Counted from the stretch's first letter, positions 48,184 to 59,767 are shown. The stretch: DNA of 64,000 nt from Megalopta genalis (GCF_051020955.1 NC_135013.1:39431087-39495086); one strand, 5' to 3'. Translations and numbers: made by a program. Notes: generated from the letters alone by a model not told the origin.

Positions 48184-48771
48184 TTGGGTTGGCAACTAAG
48201 TAATTGCCGATTTCAGTTATAGATGTCTCTCACTCCCATTTTTATGATATCCGTAAATGTTATATTATAAAATTATTATTATTATTATTATTATGTTATT
48301 TTTTATTATCAGTGAATGTTAGCAACTGGACAAATTGAATGCAGCGGTCAAGGAAAAGCGACAAGAATTGGTCAATCGTAAAGGTGTCATTTTCCACCAG
48401 GACAATGCTAGGCCGCACACGTCTTTGTCCACTCGGCAAAAATTGATGGATATTGGTTGGGAAATGATGTTACACCCACCATATAGCCCTGTGATCTCGC
48501 GCCATCGGATTACCACTTATTTCGATCCCTGGACAACTCCCCTCGTGGTAAAACTTTTAATGACGATGACGCTGTAAAATCTCACTTAACTCAGTTTTTG
48601 GCCGAAAAGGATCAGACTTTCTACGAACGTGGAATTTTCAAGTTGTCAGAGAGATGGCAAAAGGTCATCGAACAAAATGGAAAATACATTACAGATTAAA
48701 CTTCGTTCCAAGTAAAAAAAAAATTTCTTATTTCATTGAACAAATCGGCAATTACTTAGTTGCCAACCCAA
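48184..48771 (+). mobile_element. Mariner deletion derivative, copy 1 (588 bp)
   Basis: Bounded by TA at 48182-48183 and 48772-48773. The inverted ends of about 30 bp begin TTGGGTTGGCAACTAAGTAA. The body keeps about 130 bp of 5' leader with an ATT microsatellite, then jumps to the C-terminal third of a DD34D transposase. Copy 2 at 50805 has the same internal deletion and, without its insertion, the same length, so the deleted form itself was mobilised. Likely affinity: the cecropia/Hsmar1-like mariners (inference from ends and HQDNARPH tail). Confidence 0.92.
48335..48699 (+). pseudogene. Mariner transposase C-terminal remnant, frameshifted
   Basis: The frame opens with AAVKEKRQELVNRKGVIF, HQDNARPH (second catalytic Asp) and STRQKLMDIGW...HPPYSP. 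A 2-bp insertion near 48490, relative to the copy at 51110, then shifts the frame before the third catalytic Asp. The continuation to the stop at 48697-48699 (FLAEKDQTFYERGIFKLSERW) is in another frame. The N-terminal half is absent. Confidence 0.9.
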
Positions 48772-48773
48772 TA

Positions 48774-50061
48774 GATAATTGACTCTACCCTATAGAAACT
48801 AGATAATCAAATAACGCTTATATTCTAGGGTCAAACTAGACCCGAGCCTATTAGACTGTTAAGAAACGAAAGTGTCCAACAGCATTATACTAAATCATTC
48901 TCAAGTGGACACGGTATCGCGGTGTCAAGAAAAGACACCACAAAGGAGCTCTGTCAACATCCGCCCAAGTGATTTAATTACGGCTGTTAGTAAAGGAGCA
49001 CGAAGCTCGCGTCGCGAGCTGTCAATCGGAAACAAAAGAGTAATTCCTTTCAAGCCGGTTTGTGTACTCCATTGTACGCGTCAAATTACCGTCACCTTGC
49101 TCAACAAGCTGCATTGTTCCTCGCTGCTATTGTCGCGCGTAAGTCGCGTAGGTTTTCACCGCGCGGCACTGTTTTTGGCGGTCGGATAAACGCGATTAGG
49201 AAATTACGCTGCGGAAAACGGTCGTCGCGATTTCGTGTCGATCTTCGCTGCGAATCGAGAACGCGCGATGCTGGAAGATCGATAATAATAGCAGCTGCCT
49301 GACAAACTGTTAATGCCACGCTGCATGCAAACCACTGTTCTCGGTCAATGAACCACTGAACTCCGTGCGGACTTCTGGCGAAACTGGATGTCGAATTTAA
49401 GGAAACGCGGCTGACAGTCGCACCAGCCTACAATTGACTTGTCTTTTGCTCGGAGTCTATCGTGAACTCGATACAATAACATTCGACTGCGGATCTTTGT
49501 GCGAGAATGAAAATATTCTTTGTGAGAAATAAAAATATTCGTCAAACATATTAACGAAAAAAGACAATTGTAGGATACTGAAATTGAATAAAAATGTATC
49601 TTCTCTTTTAAGGATGTTTATTCTATACATATATTGACGGTCTACTAATCGCACTTTTGAAGTCAAAGACCAAGGTTGAACATTTTTTGAAAATTTAATC
49701 GAAGGGGACAACACAACTTCGTTTATAATGTAACAAATTATTTGGGTTAACACAATGTAATATTTTATTCTGAAATTATTGTTCGAATGAAAATTATCTA
49801 ACTTTTTTTTACATAAAAATCATTTATGGAAATATTCATTAACAATCGCCCGGTAAATAAAGTGTTAATAAGTTAATGAGTAAGCGTTAATAAGTATATC
49901 ATCGAAATATTGTTGCCATGAGTGCATTAGATCTATATTATTTCTAATAATTTCTTAGAAGAACAAGTAACTTGGTAGTTATTGTATCTCTTCCACTATA
50001 CTGATTTATTACACTATTTATTAAGAAATTTTTGTATTGCAGTAAAACAGACTTAACTCAC
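48774..50061. other. Non-coding; GC-richer at 48940-49460
   Basis: Overlapping open frames (48872-49189, 49060-49302) without features in CpG-rich sequence, then A+T-rich sequence. On the model of a long - strand gene this is intron. Confidence 0.4.
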
Positions 50062-50121
50062 CTCGAGTCCTACGAGATTCATGTCGATTACTTTTTATTA
50101 ATGGTTTTCCTTTAGACTCAC
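50062..50121 (-). CDS. 60-nt micro-exon, recursive-splice type (copy 2)
   Basis: On the - strand: ttttgttacag | GTGAGTCTAA ... GGACTCGAG | gtgagtta. Length, phase (1/1) and splice-site design equal those of 23112-23171. The only open frame gives G-ESKGKPLIKSNRHESRRTR-G, 9 of 19 residues identical to copy 1 with several conservative changes (D/E, S/N, Q/R). The other two frames hit stops (TGA at the second base, TAA at codon 8), which supports coding selection on this frame. It lies upstream of copy 1 in transcript order. Both exons can be included or skipped without frame change. Host gene unknown. Confidence 0.6.
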
Positions 50122-50804
50122 CTGTAACAAAAATAATGATATTGGTTAGCATATATCTTATAAGAAGATTAGCGTCTAAATTTACTCGTAAAGATAGTTC
50201 ATTCAGAAATATTTTAATTCCCGTTAATTTTAATTAACGATGACGTATTACATATTCGAAGGGAAAGTTTCGTTGCAATTTTACTGAAGTCCGAATGAGT
50301 TGATTCGTGTAAAGAAGCTGATCAAAAAAATGATTGAATTTTCCATTCTCTGTGAAGGTTAATGTTAAACAACCATGTGGAAATATTGGGGATAATATGG
50401 AAAAAATATTCCGATAATCCGCCAACGTTAGCTACATAGCTCCATCAGGGGGTGAATGACACACCTATCGCACATGTGGGTCACACGACGGTTCATTATT
50501 ATTCCTTAAATCAATAATCCACATTTCCCACGAAGTGTACAACGAAAAAGTTATCATACATAGATTATCCGCGCAGATTTTTCATACCTCGAATGAAAAT
50601 CGTTGTAAAATCATTCAAACAACAGCTAAATAATTTCAGCATTTGTAAAATAGCCAACCATTCTACATTGATTTCAATGCAATTATTTAACTTTCTTCCT
50701 TTTCGAATATAAAACGTCAGACGAAATTAAATGCTATGTTTCAATCTAAAACCCTGGAATTAAGTCGTAAAACGAGTGGTTAGAGTATCGATAATAATCA
50801 ACTA
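50122..50804. other. Non-coding sequence
   Basis: Nothing recognisable. The A+T-rich bases just beyond 50121 form the weak pyrimidine tract (- strand) of the micro-exon. Confidence 0.45.
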
Positions 50805-51211
50805 TTGGATTGGCAACTAAGTAATTGCCGATTTCAGTTATAGATGTCTCTCACTCCCATTTTTATGATATCCGTAAATGTTATATTATACAATTATTAT
50901 TATTATTATTATTATTATGTTATTTTTTATTATCCGTGAATGTTAACAACTGGACAAATTGAATACAGCGGTCAAGAAAAAGCGACCAGAATTGGTCAAT
51001 CGTAAAGGTGCCATTTTCCACCAGGACAATGCTAGACCGCACACGTCTTTGTCCACTCGGCAAAAATTGATGGATATTGGTTGGGAATTGATGTTACACC
51101 CACCATATAGCCCTGATCTCGCGCCATCGAATTACCACTTATTTCGATCCCTGGACAACTCCCTTCGTGGTAAAACTTTTAGTGATGATGACGCTGTAAA
51201 ATCTCACTTAA

Positions 51212-52143
51212 CCCTCTATGGGCCGATTTTTTTCTTAAATATGAAAAAATTTATGCAACGGAAAATCTATTACTATAAACCTATATATGCTAATTAAAAA
51301 AATATGTAACAGTTTAAACAACTTTATTACAATTAATTCAATTTGTAACTTCTGTGCAACTATCCACTTCTGTGCATAAATGCTTAAGCATGAAACTCCA
51401 CAAAACAGTTTCAATTTGGCGTTAAACATTGATGTGTGTTGCATTTGGAACTGGTTGCCAAATAGTTTTTTGTGGTCCTGAATTTTCCTCATCTGATGAT
51501 AATTTGGTACTAAATTCATCGTCGCTGTTGATAATATTTACGCGTCATCTGGTAAATGCTACTGGATGATCTTCATCGGACTCAAAATCGAATAAAGAAT
51601 CTTCAGATCTATTACCGCTACTGCGTCTAATTCTAATTCCTCTTTTATTTTTATACGATTTTGTATCCATATTTTGGGTATTTGATATATAAATTTGAAA
51701 ATAGAAGAAAGCATAACTATTATCCTAGATATACTCAAATCTACCACAATATCCCAATGTAACCTGAAAGTTACAAAACTGTATCATATACAAATGGTAA
51801 CAAAATGATTACTGAAATGCAAATAAATAAATTGTTAGTCACATACGAACTCAAAGCTATTATATACGCTTTCTTTCTATTTAGTAAACGCCGACAAAAG
51901 CACAAATAATGTCAATTGCACAAGACGGTTCCTTTGGTTTCTATCTGCAGACAACTTGCAAGATATTTATTTTGACATTTCAGGTTGATGGTGCTGCCAA
52001 CCGTCATCAATATTGTTATTGGTTATTTCAGAGGCATTATATAATTAAGACGTATACATTATCTTGTGAAAAAAACTAAAACTATTTGGTAAAATGTGGA
52101 TATATTAGCTTGTGACTTGAAAGTTACATGGGCCCATAGAGGG
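51212..52143 (-). mobile_element. piggyBac-type element nested in mariner copy 2
   Basis: TTAA at 51208-51211 and 52144-52147. Perfect 13-bp inverted ends CCCTCTATGGGCC. The 932-bp body has a decayed transposase N-terminus on the - strand (51422-51670). A full piggyBac element is over 2 kb, so this is an internally deleted derivative. Confidence 0.9.
51422..51670 (-). pseudogene. piggyBac-like transposase N-terminal remnant
   Basis: Read from the ATG at 51670 (- strand): a basic start (MDTKSYKNKRGIRIRRSS), then an acidic patch (SEDSLFDFESDEDHP), then in-frame TGA at 51545-51547. Beyond it the same frame gives SDDEFSTK, SSDEENSGP and W-Q-P-V-P before a TAA at 51422-51424. An acidic Ser/Asp/Glu-rich N-terminus followed by W-x-P is typical of piggyBac-family transposases. 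No catalytic domain is present. Confidence 0.7.
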
Positions 52144-52330
52144 TTAACTCAGTTTTTGGCCGAAAAGGATCAGACTTTCTACGAGCGTGGAATTTTCAAG
52201 TTGTCAGAGAGATGGCAAAAGATCATCGAACAAAATGGAAAATACGTTACAGATTAAACTTCATGCCAAGTAAAAAAAAATTTTTTATTTCATTGAACAA
52301 ATCGGCAATTACTTAGTTGCCAACCCAATA

Positions 52331-53166
52331 GATTATCCAAAATGTTGAACAATTTACCAAAGCGGATCCCTTATCACCGCTTAAGGGGGGTTAAGAGTCT
52401 AGTGCTTTGCTACTTTGCTGTCGGTAATATTACTAACTATGTACAAGTTCTAAAGGGATTGAAGCGAGTCTACCTATAATCATATTCCACCACTTCCAAG
52501 ATTTCTAAACTGCTTAGCCAAGCAACGTTGTTACATATTCTCATCCGGGCAACTCGTAGCTCAAAAGTACTTCGCTACTTACTATCGTATTCGAAAGGGG
52601 TGGAAATCGCATCAGCATTAACACACTGCCTACTGTGAACCTATTTTTAACCTTCCAAACGACTGTGTTACATTACATAAAAACTTTGAAATATTTTTTA
52701 ATATATCAATCTCGATATTAATTTATATTCGATATTGTCATTTTTCTGAACTAGAATTGTCACAACTGCAATTTGCAAGTCATAATTAAATACCATTAAC
52801 ACTTTATTGACTAGAAGACTATTTATAGATTTTCCAATTACTTGCACGAATGTCAAAGAAACTCGTTGTCATTTAAGTGACAATTTCGGAAGACTTTGTT
52901 ACATAATATTGAATGTTTCGAGTGAATCAATGTATAGCTAGACAGGTGTGAATGGTTCTGTAATTCGATATGTGAGGTATGCAGTGTTTAATCGTTTTGA
53001 CAAACCCAACGCATAACATCGATCCAAACGATTACTTAAATTATTGATAAATTTGCTGTCTCGTTTGGACAATTTTTAAACAAATTGTCAACTGTTTACC
53101 TTCGACCTTTATGAGAAAACTGCTGGCAGATGAAAAATTAACCCCATACCATTTCTTTCACAGCTA
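52331..53166. other. Non-coding sequence
   Basis: Nothing recognisable on either strand. Confidence 0.45.
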
Positions 53167-53345
53167 CACTGACTCCAGAAAGTATTCATACACCTTTAAA
53201 ACGGTGTAACTTTTTTCGAACTGGACTTGAACATGACTTGAATTTTTTATAGATATTAGAAGAACTAATTTGCAATGACAAAAATACGTCTAATTTTCAA
53301 AAAATCTGCATCTATTTTATGACTCAATGGAAGACGTCATTTAAG
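53167..53345 (+). mobile_element. Tc1-like element, left end only
   Basis: After TA (53165-53166) the sequence begins CACTGACTCCAGAAAGTATT, continuing into 'ggtgtaacttttttcgaact' and 'gacttgaattttttatag'. This style of end is typical of insect Tc1-like elements, and the layout parallels the hairpin at 31551. No right end was found, so the copy is truncated at about 53345. Confidence 0.6.
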
Positions 53346-53485
53346 CTCCTTATCCAGACTCAATAACAAGTGACGAGAAAAAATAACGATTACAGTTAAT
53401 AATTACAGATTACACAAATGTAATCGTAATCGTGACAACTGATTTCTCCTAGTAACGATTGATTGGTTAACGATTATAATTACAA

Positions 53486-53682
53486 GACCGCGGATTTTAT
53501 GCATTTATGGAAAAAACGTATAGATGAAATATAGAATAGTAGACAAATTAAAAGAAGCTAAAAATATTGATATGTTAATTACAACTCATTAAAATTATTT
53601 AAGAGAGAAAGAGAATTGCACTTGGCTCCTACGTCTTGCAATTGAAAGAGACAATTTTTATTTCGCGTAAAGACCCGCAGTC
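53486..53682. mobile_element. Short element, GACTGC family, copy 3
   Basis: 197 bp. The left end GACCGCGGATTTTATGCA is inverted to the right end (reading in) GACTGCGGGTCTTTACGC. The interior contains 'gctcctacgtcttgcaatt', as in copy 2. No coding capacity. Confidence 0.65.
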
Positions 53683-54770
53683 TAATGATTACCATGATTA
53701 CTTTTCGTAGTCAACTCTGTTGTAAAGTTACGTGGAAGAGAACGTAATTGAAGTCGCATTGAATCGAAGACGGTTACGGGAAGAAGAAAGTGCAAATCAA
53801 ACGCCGCAACAAACGAAGGACGTTCAACGCTTCAGTTACACTTATCGTAGAGAAACTGGCTGGCTATTCACCATGTCTCAGTAAGTTCCGGCAAATTATA
53901 AAAGTAATTACGAAATAATCGATTGCTGCCCTACTCTGCTTCACGCGAAACAAGAAACCGCGTCTCCGTGCTTATCGTTGATCGCAGTTCGGCCACGAAC
54001 GTACCCTTATCCGCAACAGAACCGTATCGTTCCACTTTACAGTTAGAGTCCTCGTGCTCGGCTGACGGATAACGGGCGGAGACTGGTGTTCTCGTTTCAG
54101 TCATTTCTTGGTCGTTCGAGAGAGACTTTTTATCGCGATCATAATTTTGAGCATTCGAAGGACACGCGGCGCTCGGCTCCCAGGAAGCTCGTTTCTGCCG
54201 GAGCCGGCTTTTTCACGGCGCGGCGACAGCTTTTTCACGGCGCGGTACGGCGGGCATTAACGGACGTGTCCCGGCCATATCCGAGATCCACGCTCCAATT
54301 CTTGCGGACGTTTTGCCACGCGAATCGCGGCGCGAGTCGCTCGCTCGCGCGAGGACGCCCCGAGTCCCGCGTCGACACTTTTGTCTAACTGTACACGACG
54401 GGGAAGCACGCGGATTAATTGCGGCCTGATTAAGCCGGCCGCGTGAGATCTGTTCCGGCAACGTCTTCCCGGCTTTCGAACGCGACGCGACACGTCGCAT
54501 GCGAAACTTCGCACGTGCATCCAGCCTTTATCCGTCGCTCGCCTGATCCTGTTTATCCTACCAGGATCTGTCCGATCCGTTTTTCGGTACCTACGATTGT
54601 TTCCAGGCTTACGTGAAACAGCTTCCCGCCGAAGCTCGTTTCATGCTCGTCGCGCTAATTAGGCGATCAGCGAACTACGGATTAACAAACGGAGAAATGC
54701 ATCGAACTCGTCGCGGTTCACATGAATCTCTCTTACGTTTCGTTCGGTGGTATTTTAATTTGAAAGTGTG
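53683..54770. other. GC-rich island with possible untranslated or first exons
   Basis: CpG-dense from about 53980 to 54680. At 53873 an ATG in favourable context (caccATG) is followed by a strong donor (TCTCA|gtaagt at 53880/53881), and a consensus acceptor (ctcgtttcag) ends at 54100. Joining them gives a poor basic peptide that stops after about 55 codons. I record a possible transcript start region, not a gene. Confidence 0.3.
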
Positions 54771-55822
54771 CGTTTAATATTGTTTTCGAATGTAGAAATG
54801 GTAACGATGGACAACCGAGCTGCGCGCTCTCACGCGTGTCACAATGAAATCGTCGTCGATATGATTTATTTATCTTGCGCTAATAGCTGCATTTCATTCG
54901 TGATTTCGTACTTTCGAAACTGTATCCGAGTACAGCGCAGTTTAAGAGTAATACGACCGCGCGTCTTATTTTATTTCCAATGTTTCAACGAGACGATTCG
55001 TTTGTGTTACGAAGCTGGAGAATAGAAGGTGACAACTATACTAAGGATTTTTAAGCAAAATGAAAACTATCTGCATTAATTGCAAGATACAGCAGCTACA
55101 CAGTTTTCTTATTAATAATTTTATTCAGTAGGTAGTAACATGACAGTGTTTGTAAATTCTTTAAATGACTTTATTGTTTTGCATTTAAATCAAGCATTTT
55201 AAGGTTTTGTCAAGGTTTCGACGAGTCTCATAAATGTGTAAAATTCGCAATTTAGTAATGACTAACGAACAGACAAGAGCCAGATGACGAACGATAACAA
55301 AAAGAATAGAACAATAGAAAAATAATATGATAGAAAATATGATAGAAAAATAAACTATAATAGAAATATAATACAGAAATACAGTGCCTGAAATTACAAA
55401 ATTGCGATTATCTTAATTTGACAAATTTTAAATGGATGATATAACACACATAAGACTAAGATTTGAAATGCTTTGTACAAATCCTCAGCTTCATGAATTC
55501 TTTTATAAAAATGTGAAGAAGGAAACGAATGTGGAATAATATTACAATCAATATTTTCCCGTTAATATGCGCGTATGAGTGCATTCTTAAAACTTGTGCA
55601 TATCATAAATGCATGAAGATCCGCAGTCAAGTAGTCGCACATTTTATCTATCGAAATCGATCGATTGAACAACAATTTTATTGAGTGCGACATCTAATTA
55701 AAACATTACAGGAATTTAAAATAGAATTAGAAAACAGGCGATCGAATGAGTAGAATGTGTAAGTGGGAGGAATGAATGGGTTTAAGTCAAATTTATAAAA
55801 CCACGTTCCTTTTCTTGTCTCT
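54771..55822. other. A+T-rich non-coding sequence
   Basis: Partial copies of the GACTGC-family ends lie at about 55222-55260 and 55598-55630. Nothing else. Confidence 0.45.
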
Positions 55823-56690
55823 GGGGTCTAGAATAAAGAATTATTATTATTATTATATGAATTATTTATTATTTATGTATTATATATTATATTTATATAT
55901 ATTATAATAATATAATTGTCTCTAGAGTCTAGAATAAAGAATTATTATTATTATTATTATTATTTATTATTTATGTATTATATTTATATATTATATTATT
56001 ATATCTATTATATATTATATTTATATATATTATAATAATGTAATTGTCTCTAGGGTCTAGAATAAAGAATTATTATTATTATTATTTATTATTTATGTAT
56101 TATATATTATATTTATATATGTTATAATAATATAATTGTCCCTAGGGTCTAGAATAAAGAATTATTATTATTATTATTTATTATATATGTATTATATTTA
56201 TATATTATATTATTATATCTATTATATATTATATTTATATATATTATAATAATGTAATTGTCTCTAGGGTCTAGAATAAAGAATTATTATTATTATTATT
56301 TATTATTTATGTATTATATATTATATTTATATATGTTATAATAATATAATTGTCCCTAGGGTCTAGAATAAAGAATTATTATTATTATTATTTATTATTT
56401 ATGTATTATATATTATATTTATATATGTTATAATAATATAATTGTCCCTAGGGTCTAGAATAAAGAATTATTATTATTATTATTTATTATTTATGTATTA
56501 TATATTATATTTATATATATTATAATAATATAATTGTCCCTAGGGTCCAGAATAAAGAATTATTATTATTATTATTATTATTAGTATTATTTATTATTTA
56601 TGTATTATATTTATATACTATATTATTATATGTACTATTTGTTATTTATGTATTATATATTGTATTTATATATATTATAATAATAATGAT
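55823..56690. repeat. 92-bp minisatellite with longer variant units
   Basis: The landmark gtctagaataaagaattatt recurs at 55826, 55927, 56055, 56147, 56269, 56361, 56453 and 56545 (last one gtcc). Spacings are 101, 128, 92, 122, 92, 92 and 92. The longer units contain an extra tatattattatatctattat block. Each unit also has AATAAA and an (ATT)n run. Confidence 0.93.
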
Positions 56691-59144
56691 TATTGTCTGG
56701 AACAATAATATGCGCAAAGATAAAACATCGCAGCGGAAGTCGTGATGCGGCCATTTGAAAAACGGAGCTTACCGTCGCAATAAGATTATAATTTCAGGGA
56801 GTGCGGAAGTTCGGAAATTGTACGGAACTACCGACAGAGATGTATCGCGTGTAAGGGTTTCCGGCGGAGTGTGCAATATTCGCGGTGCTCGTGGTTATTA
56901 AAGGAGGCGACAGAATTTCTAATGGGAGTCACGAACGCCCGATCGGAACGCGTCCCGGAAGGAATTCCCAGTTCTGGAAGAGACGTGCAATTTTGCCGCG
57001 AGTTAAATGCGACCGATGTTTATAGAAATTCGGAACGAATACGGGAACGCGGGCGCCTACTACTCGCGCGTCGGCACGCCACCCTCGCCATTTTTATTCG
57101 AGCCTCGAAACTGATTGCGATATTGATTGTGAGCAACATGAAAAGAGCTTTACGAACGTAATTTGTATGTATATTACGGCGAACGGGATCGCGGAAATTT
57201 GAATAGTCGTTAGCAGCCAGTTCCCGATATTTTTTCCAGCTCATACGCGTCCATAAATTTCGCGGCATTTCAATGCCGTTTAATGGAACGCGTCCATTTA
57301 GCATAATCCGAAACCGTCGTTTTTTGCTCGTTGTTCCGATCCTCGTGGAAGCTTTCGAGATTCGAATATTTTTCAAAGTCGTCGGCTGTGTTCGATCGAA
57401 TCGACGTAACGAATGGGGCACCGCTTTTATTTAGGACAAGATAACAACAAAAAACTGAACGGTCTAATTCTAGTGTCGAAACATTCGAAAGACCAGTTCT
57501 TTTATTATACTATAATAATAGTATATATATATGCTATTTACTATAATATATTTACTTGATTTATTTTTAATGGTTTTAAGAAGTGCATTTTGTCTCATTC
57601 ATCAGTTAGTTACCTTGAATGGGACCGTTTTTTTTAATCATTGTAAGTATAAATCTTCTTTACATTTTCGATTATTTTAAAATTTTATGACAATAAATAA
57701 TCCTTTCAATAAAAAAAAAACGGAAAAAAGGCAACAACAATTCCTAAATAAAAATATTTTAAAAATTAATGATGTGATAAGCAAAAAAATTTTAAAACAC
57801 TTTTTTAATTAATATGATAAAAATAAGACTATTCCATTCTATGTGTCAACATTCTTGGAGAAATAGCTGATCGAATGCAATAAATAAGAACTCAATTAAT
57901 TGTCTGACCTAATTAAAACAAGAATAATTTGATCATAGAAAGATTTGAAATTTCTGAGATAATGGTAATGTCCCGTTCGATATGTTTCCATTCATGGTAG
58001 TTATCCCCTAATCGATAACGATCGCGCGTCTTTACAGCTTTTTTATCCTGCGAAAGTAGAGACAGAAAAATGTCTGGGAAGGTTTAACGAGATTTTCACC
58101 TCCATTAGAAACAATTTTTTCAGAAATTAATCCGCAAGAACATGCGTCAAGCGAACTAATTAAGAAATAATATCGGCTGCAAGCACGAAGTGATTTCTAG
58201 AGCGAGCATAATCGTGTGAATTAATTGCTTCCTTGATCCATTTTTTAAGGTTATCTGGTAAAAGATTTGTTTGCTGAAATTCCACTGAAACTTGTTCTCA
58301 CGCGATAATTATTTCCGTCGTTGCTAAAACAAATGATAACGAGATAGATCGACAATATCAATTTCGACAGGCTTTCATCAAATTACTATATTCAATTACG
58401 CCGATCCTACGGAGACCATTGGTTATTACATATGATTGATTAGACGTCCAATTTACTTGTTTCTTTGTGACACAGGAAATCGTACGCGTGAAAGCAGCTT
58501 TCCCGGCATTTTTGCCGTGCATCCTGCTGGGAATTTTTTTTTGCAATCGCTCATTGAACATAAGGGTTCGTAGCCAACGTTGTTGCGCTTTATGCTTTAT
58601 TGTATATACAACGGGGAAAGAAAAGGCATAGCAATTTTCCCAGGCGGATCGATTCGGTTTGTTCGAGCAGAAGTAAATGAGAAATTACTAGGCTGGCTGA
58701 TCTTCGGCGGAATTTTTGAGCCGGGATGATTTCCGTGCAGCATTTTCGCTCCGATTTAACCGACGCAATCGTATTATTATTGAGCGATTGTGCGGACGTG
58801 CCGTGCATGGGTTATCCACTACAGCAGGAAGCGAAGCACGTGTTTCGAATTGCTCGTGAAAGCCGGAGATTCGCGTTCAAATGTCAAGGAACTGGCTGAT
58901 GAATTATTAGATGCTGGCGAGGGGACGCGTACCGTCCACCATTTTTACCCAGGCATTCGCCGATATTTTATTTGCAGATTCTGCAGTGACGAACGTTTAG
59001 TGTTCTCTTTATTTCACTTCGCATTTCTCAAATCGCTTCACCCTTAAACGTTCTCTCGAGAATATTCATGTGCTAAGCTCTCAGTAACATTCATCTATCT
59101 TCGTCTCGTGCTTCAACCATCTTTGTTGTAGTCATTTTGAATAA
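56691..59144. other. Non-coding; GC-rich islands at 56730-57430 and 58170-58960
   Basis: Open frames at 56871-57161 (+), 57020-57421 (-) and 58790-59047 (+) lie in GC-richer sequence, overlap or lack splice context, and show no motifs. The middle (57430-58170) is A+T-rich and featureless. Confidence 0.4.
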
Positions 59145-59767
59145 ATATCATGATATCCATTTATTTTCGTTCTATACTTTAGTACAATTAATTATATATC
59201 ATTTATATTATTACGTTTTAAAAAATTGCATAATATATCCATCTATTCTCGTTTTACAATTTGATTCAACCATTTGTGTTTTCTTTGTAGTCTCATATTT
59301 TTAACAAATATGTAATATTCATTTTTTGTCGTTAAACACTTTACTCCAATCAGTTATATATAATTCATAATCTTATAATTTAAAGAAGTACGCAATATCC
59401 ATTTATTATTGTCTTACACTTTAGTCGAACTAATTATGTATCGTTCATACCGTTACACTTTAAATAATTGAATAATATCCATTTATTTTCATTTTACACT
59501 TTAGTTCAACCATTTCTGTATCATATACAGTATCATATTATAAACAAATATGTAATATTCATTTCTTATCGTTAATCACTTTTTACTGCAATCAATTATG
59601 TATAACTCATAATCTCACATTTTAAAGAAATACATAATACTCATTTATTTTGTTTTACATTCTAGTTCAACCAATTGTGTTTTATTGATAACCTCACGTT
59701 TTAAACAAACGCATATATCCATTTATTTTCGTTTTACACTTTAATTCAAGCATTTATGCATCATATA
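59145..59767. repeat. Degenerate satellite of about 80-bp units
   Basis: Eight units with the landmark 'atatccatttattttcgttt' (often attcattt) at about 59154, 59237, 59319, 59398, 59476, 59560, 59637 and 59716, followed by 'acactttagttcaacca' and 'tttaaa'. The array ends exactly where the transposon at 59768 begins, in the middle of a unit. Confidence 0.8.

Larger units (their letters stand above)
50959..52257 (+). pseudogene. Mariner transposase C-terminal remnant, interrupted
   Basis: In two pieces (50959-51211 and 52148-52257) around the insertion. The first piece reads through HQDNARPH and HPPYSPDLAPSNYHLF, where the third catalytic Asp of the DD34D triad is changed to Asn. The second piece is TQFLAEKDQTFYERGIFKL... 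to the stop at 52255-52257. The frame is otherwise intact across the insertion site, so it was uninterrupted, though already deleted at the N-terminus, when the insertion occurred. Confidence 0.9.
50805..52328 (+). mobile_element. Mariner deletion derivative, copy 2, split by a TTAA element
   Basis: TA at 50803-50804 and 52329-52330. Ends are as in copy 1 (left begins TTGGATTGGCAAC, one change). Removing the 932-bp insertion and one TTAA leaves 588 bp, the same size as copy 1. An ATT microsatellite in the leader differs slightly in length. Confidence 0.93.
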
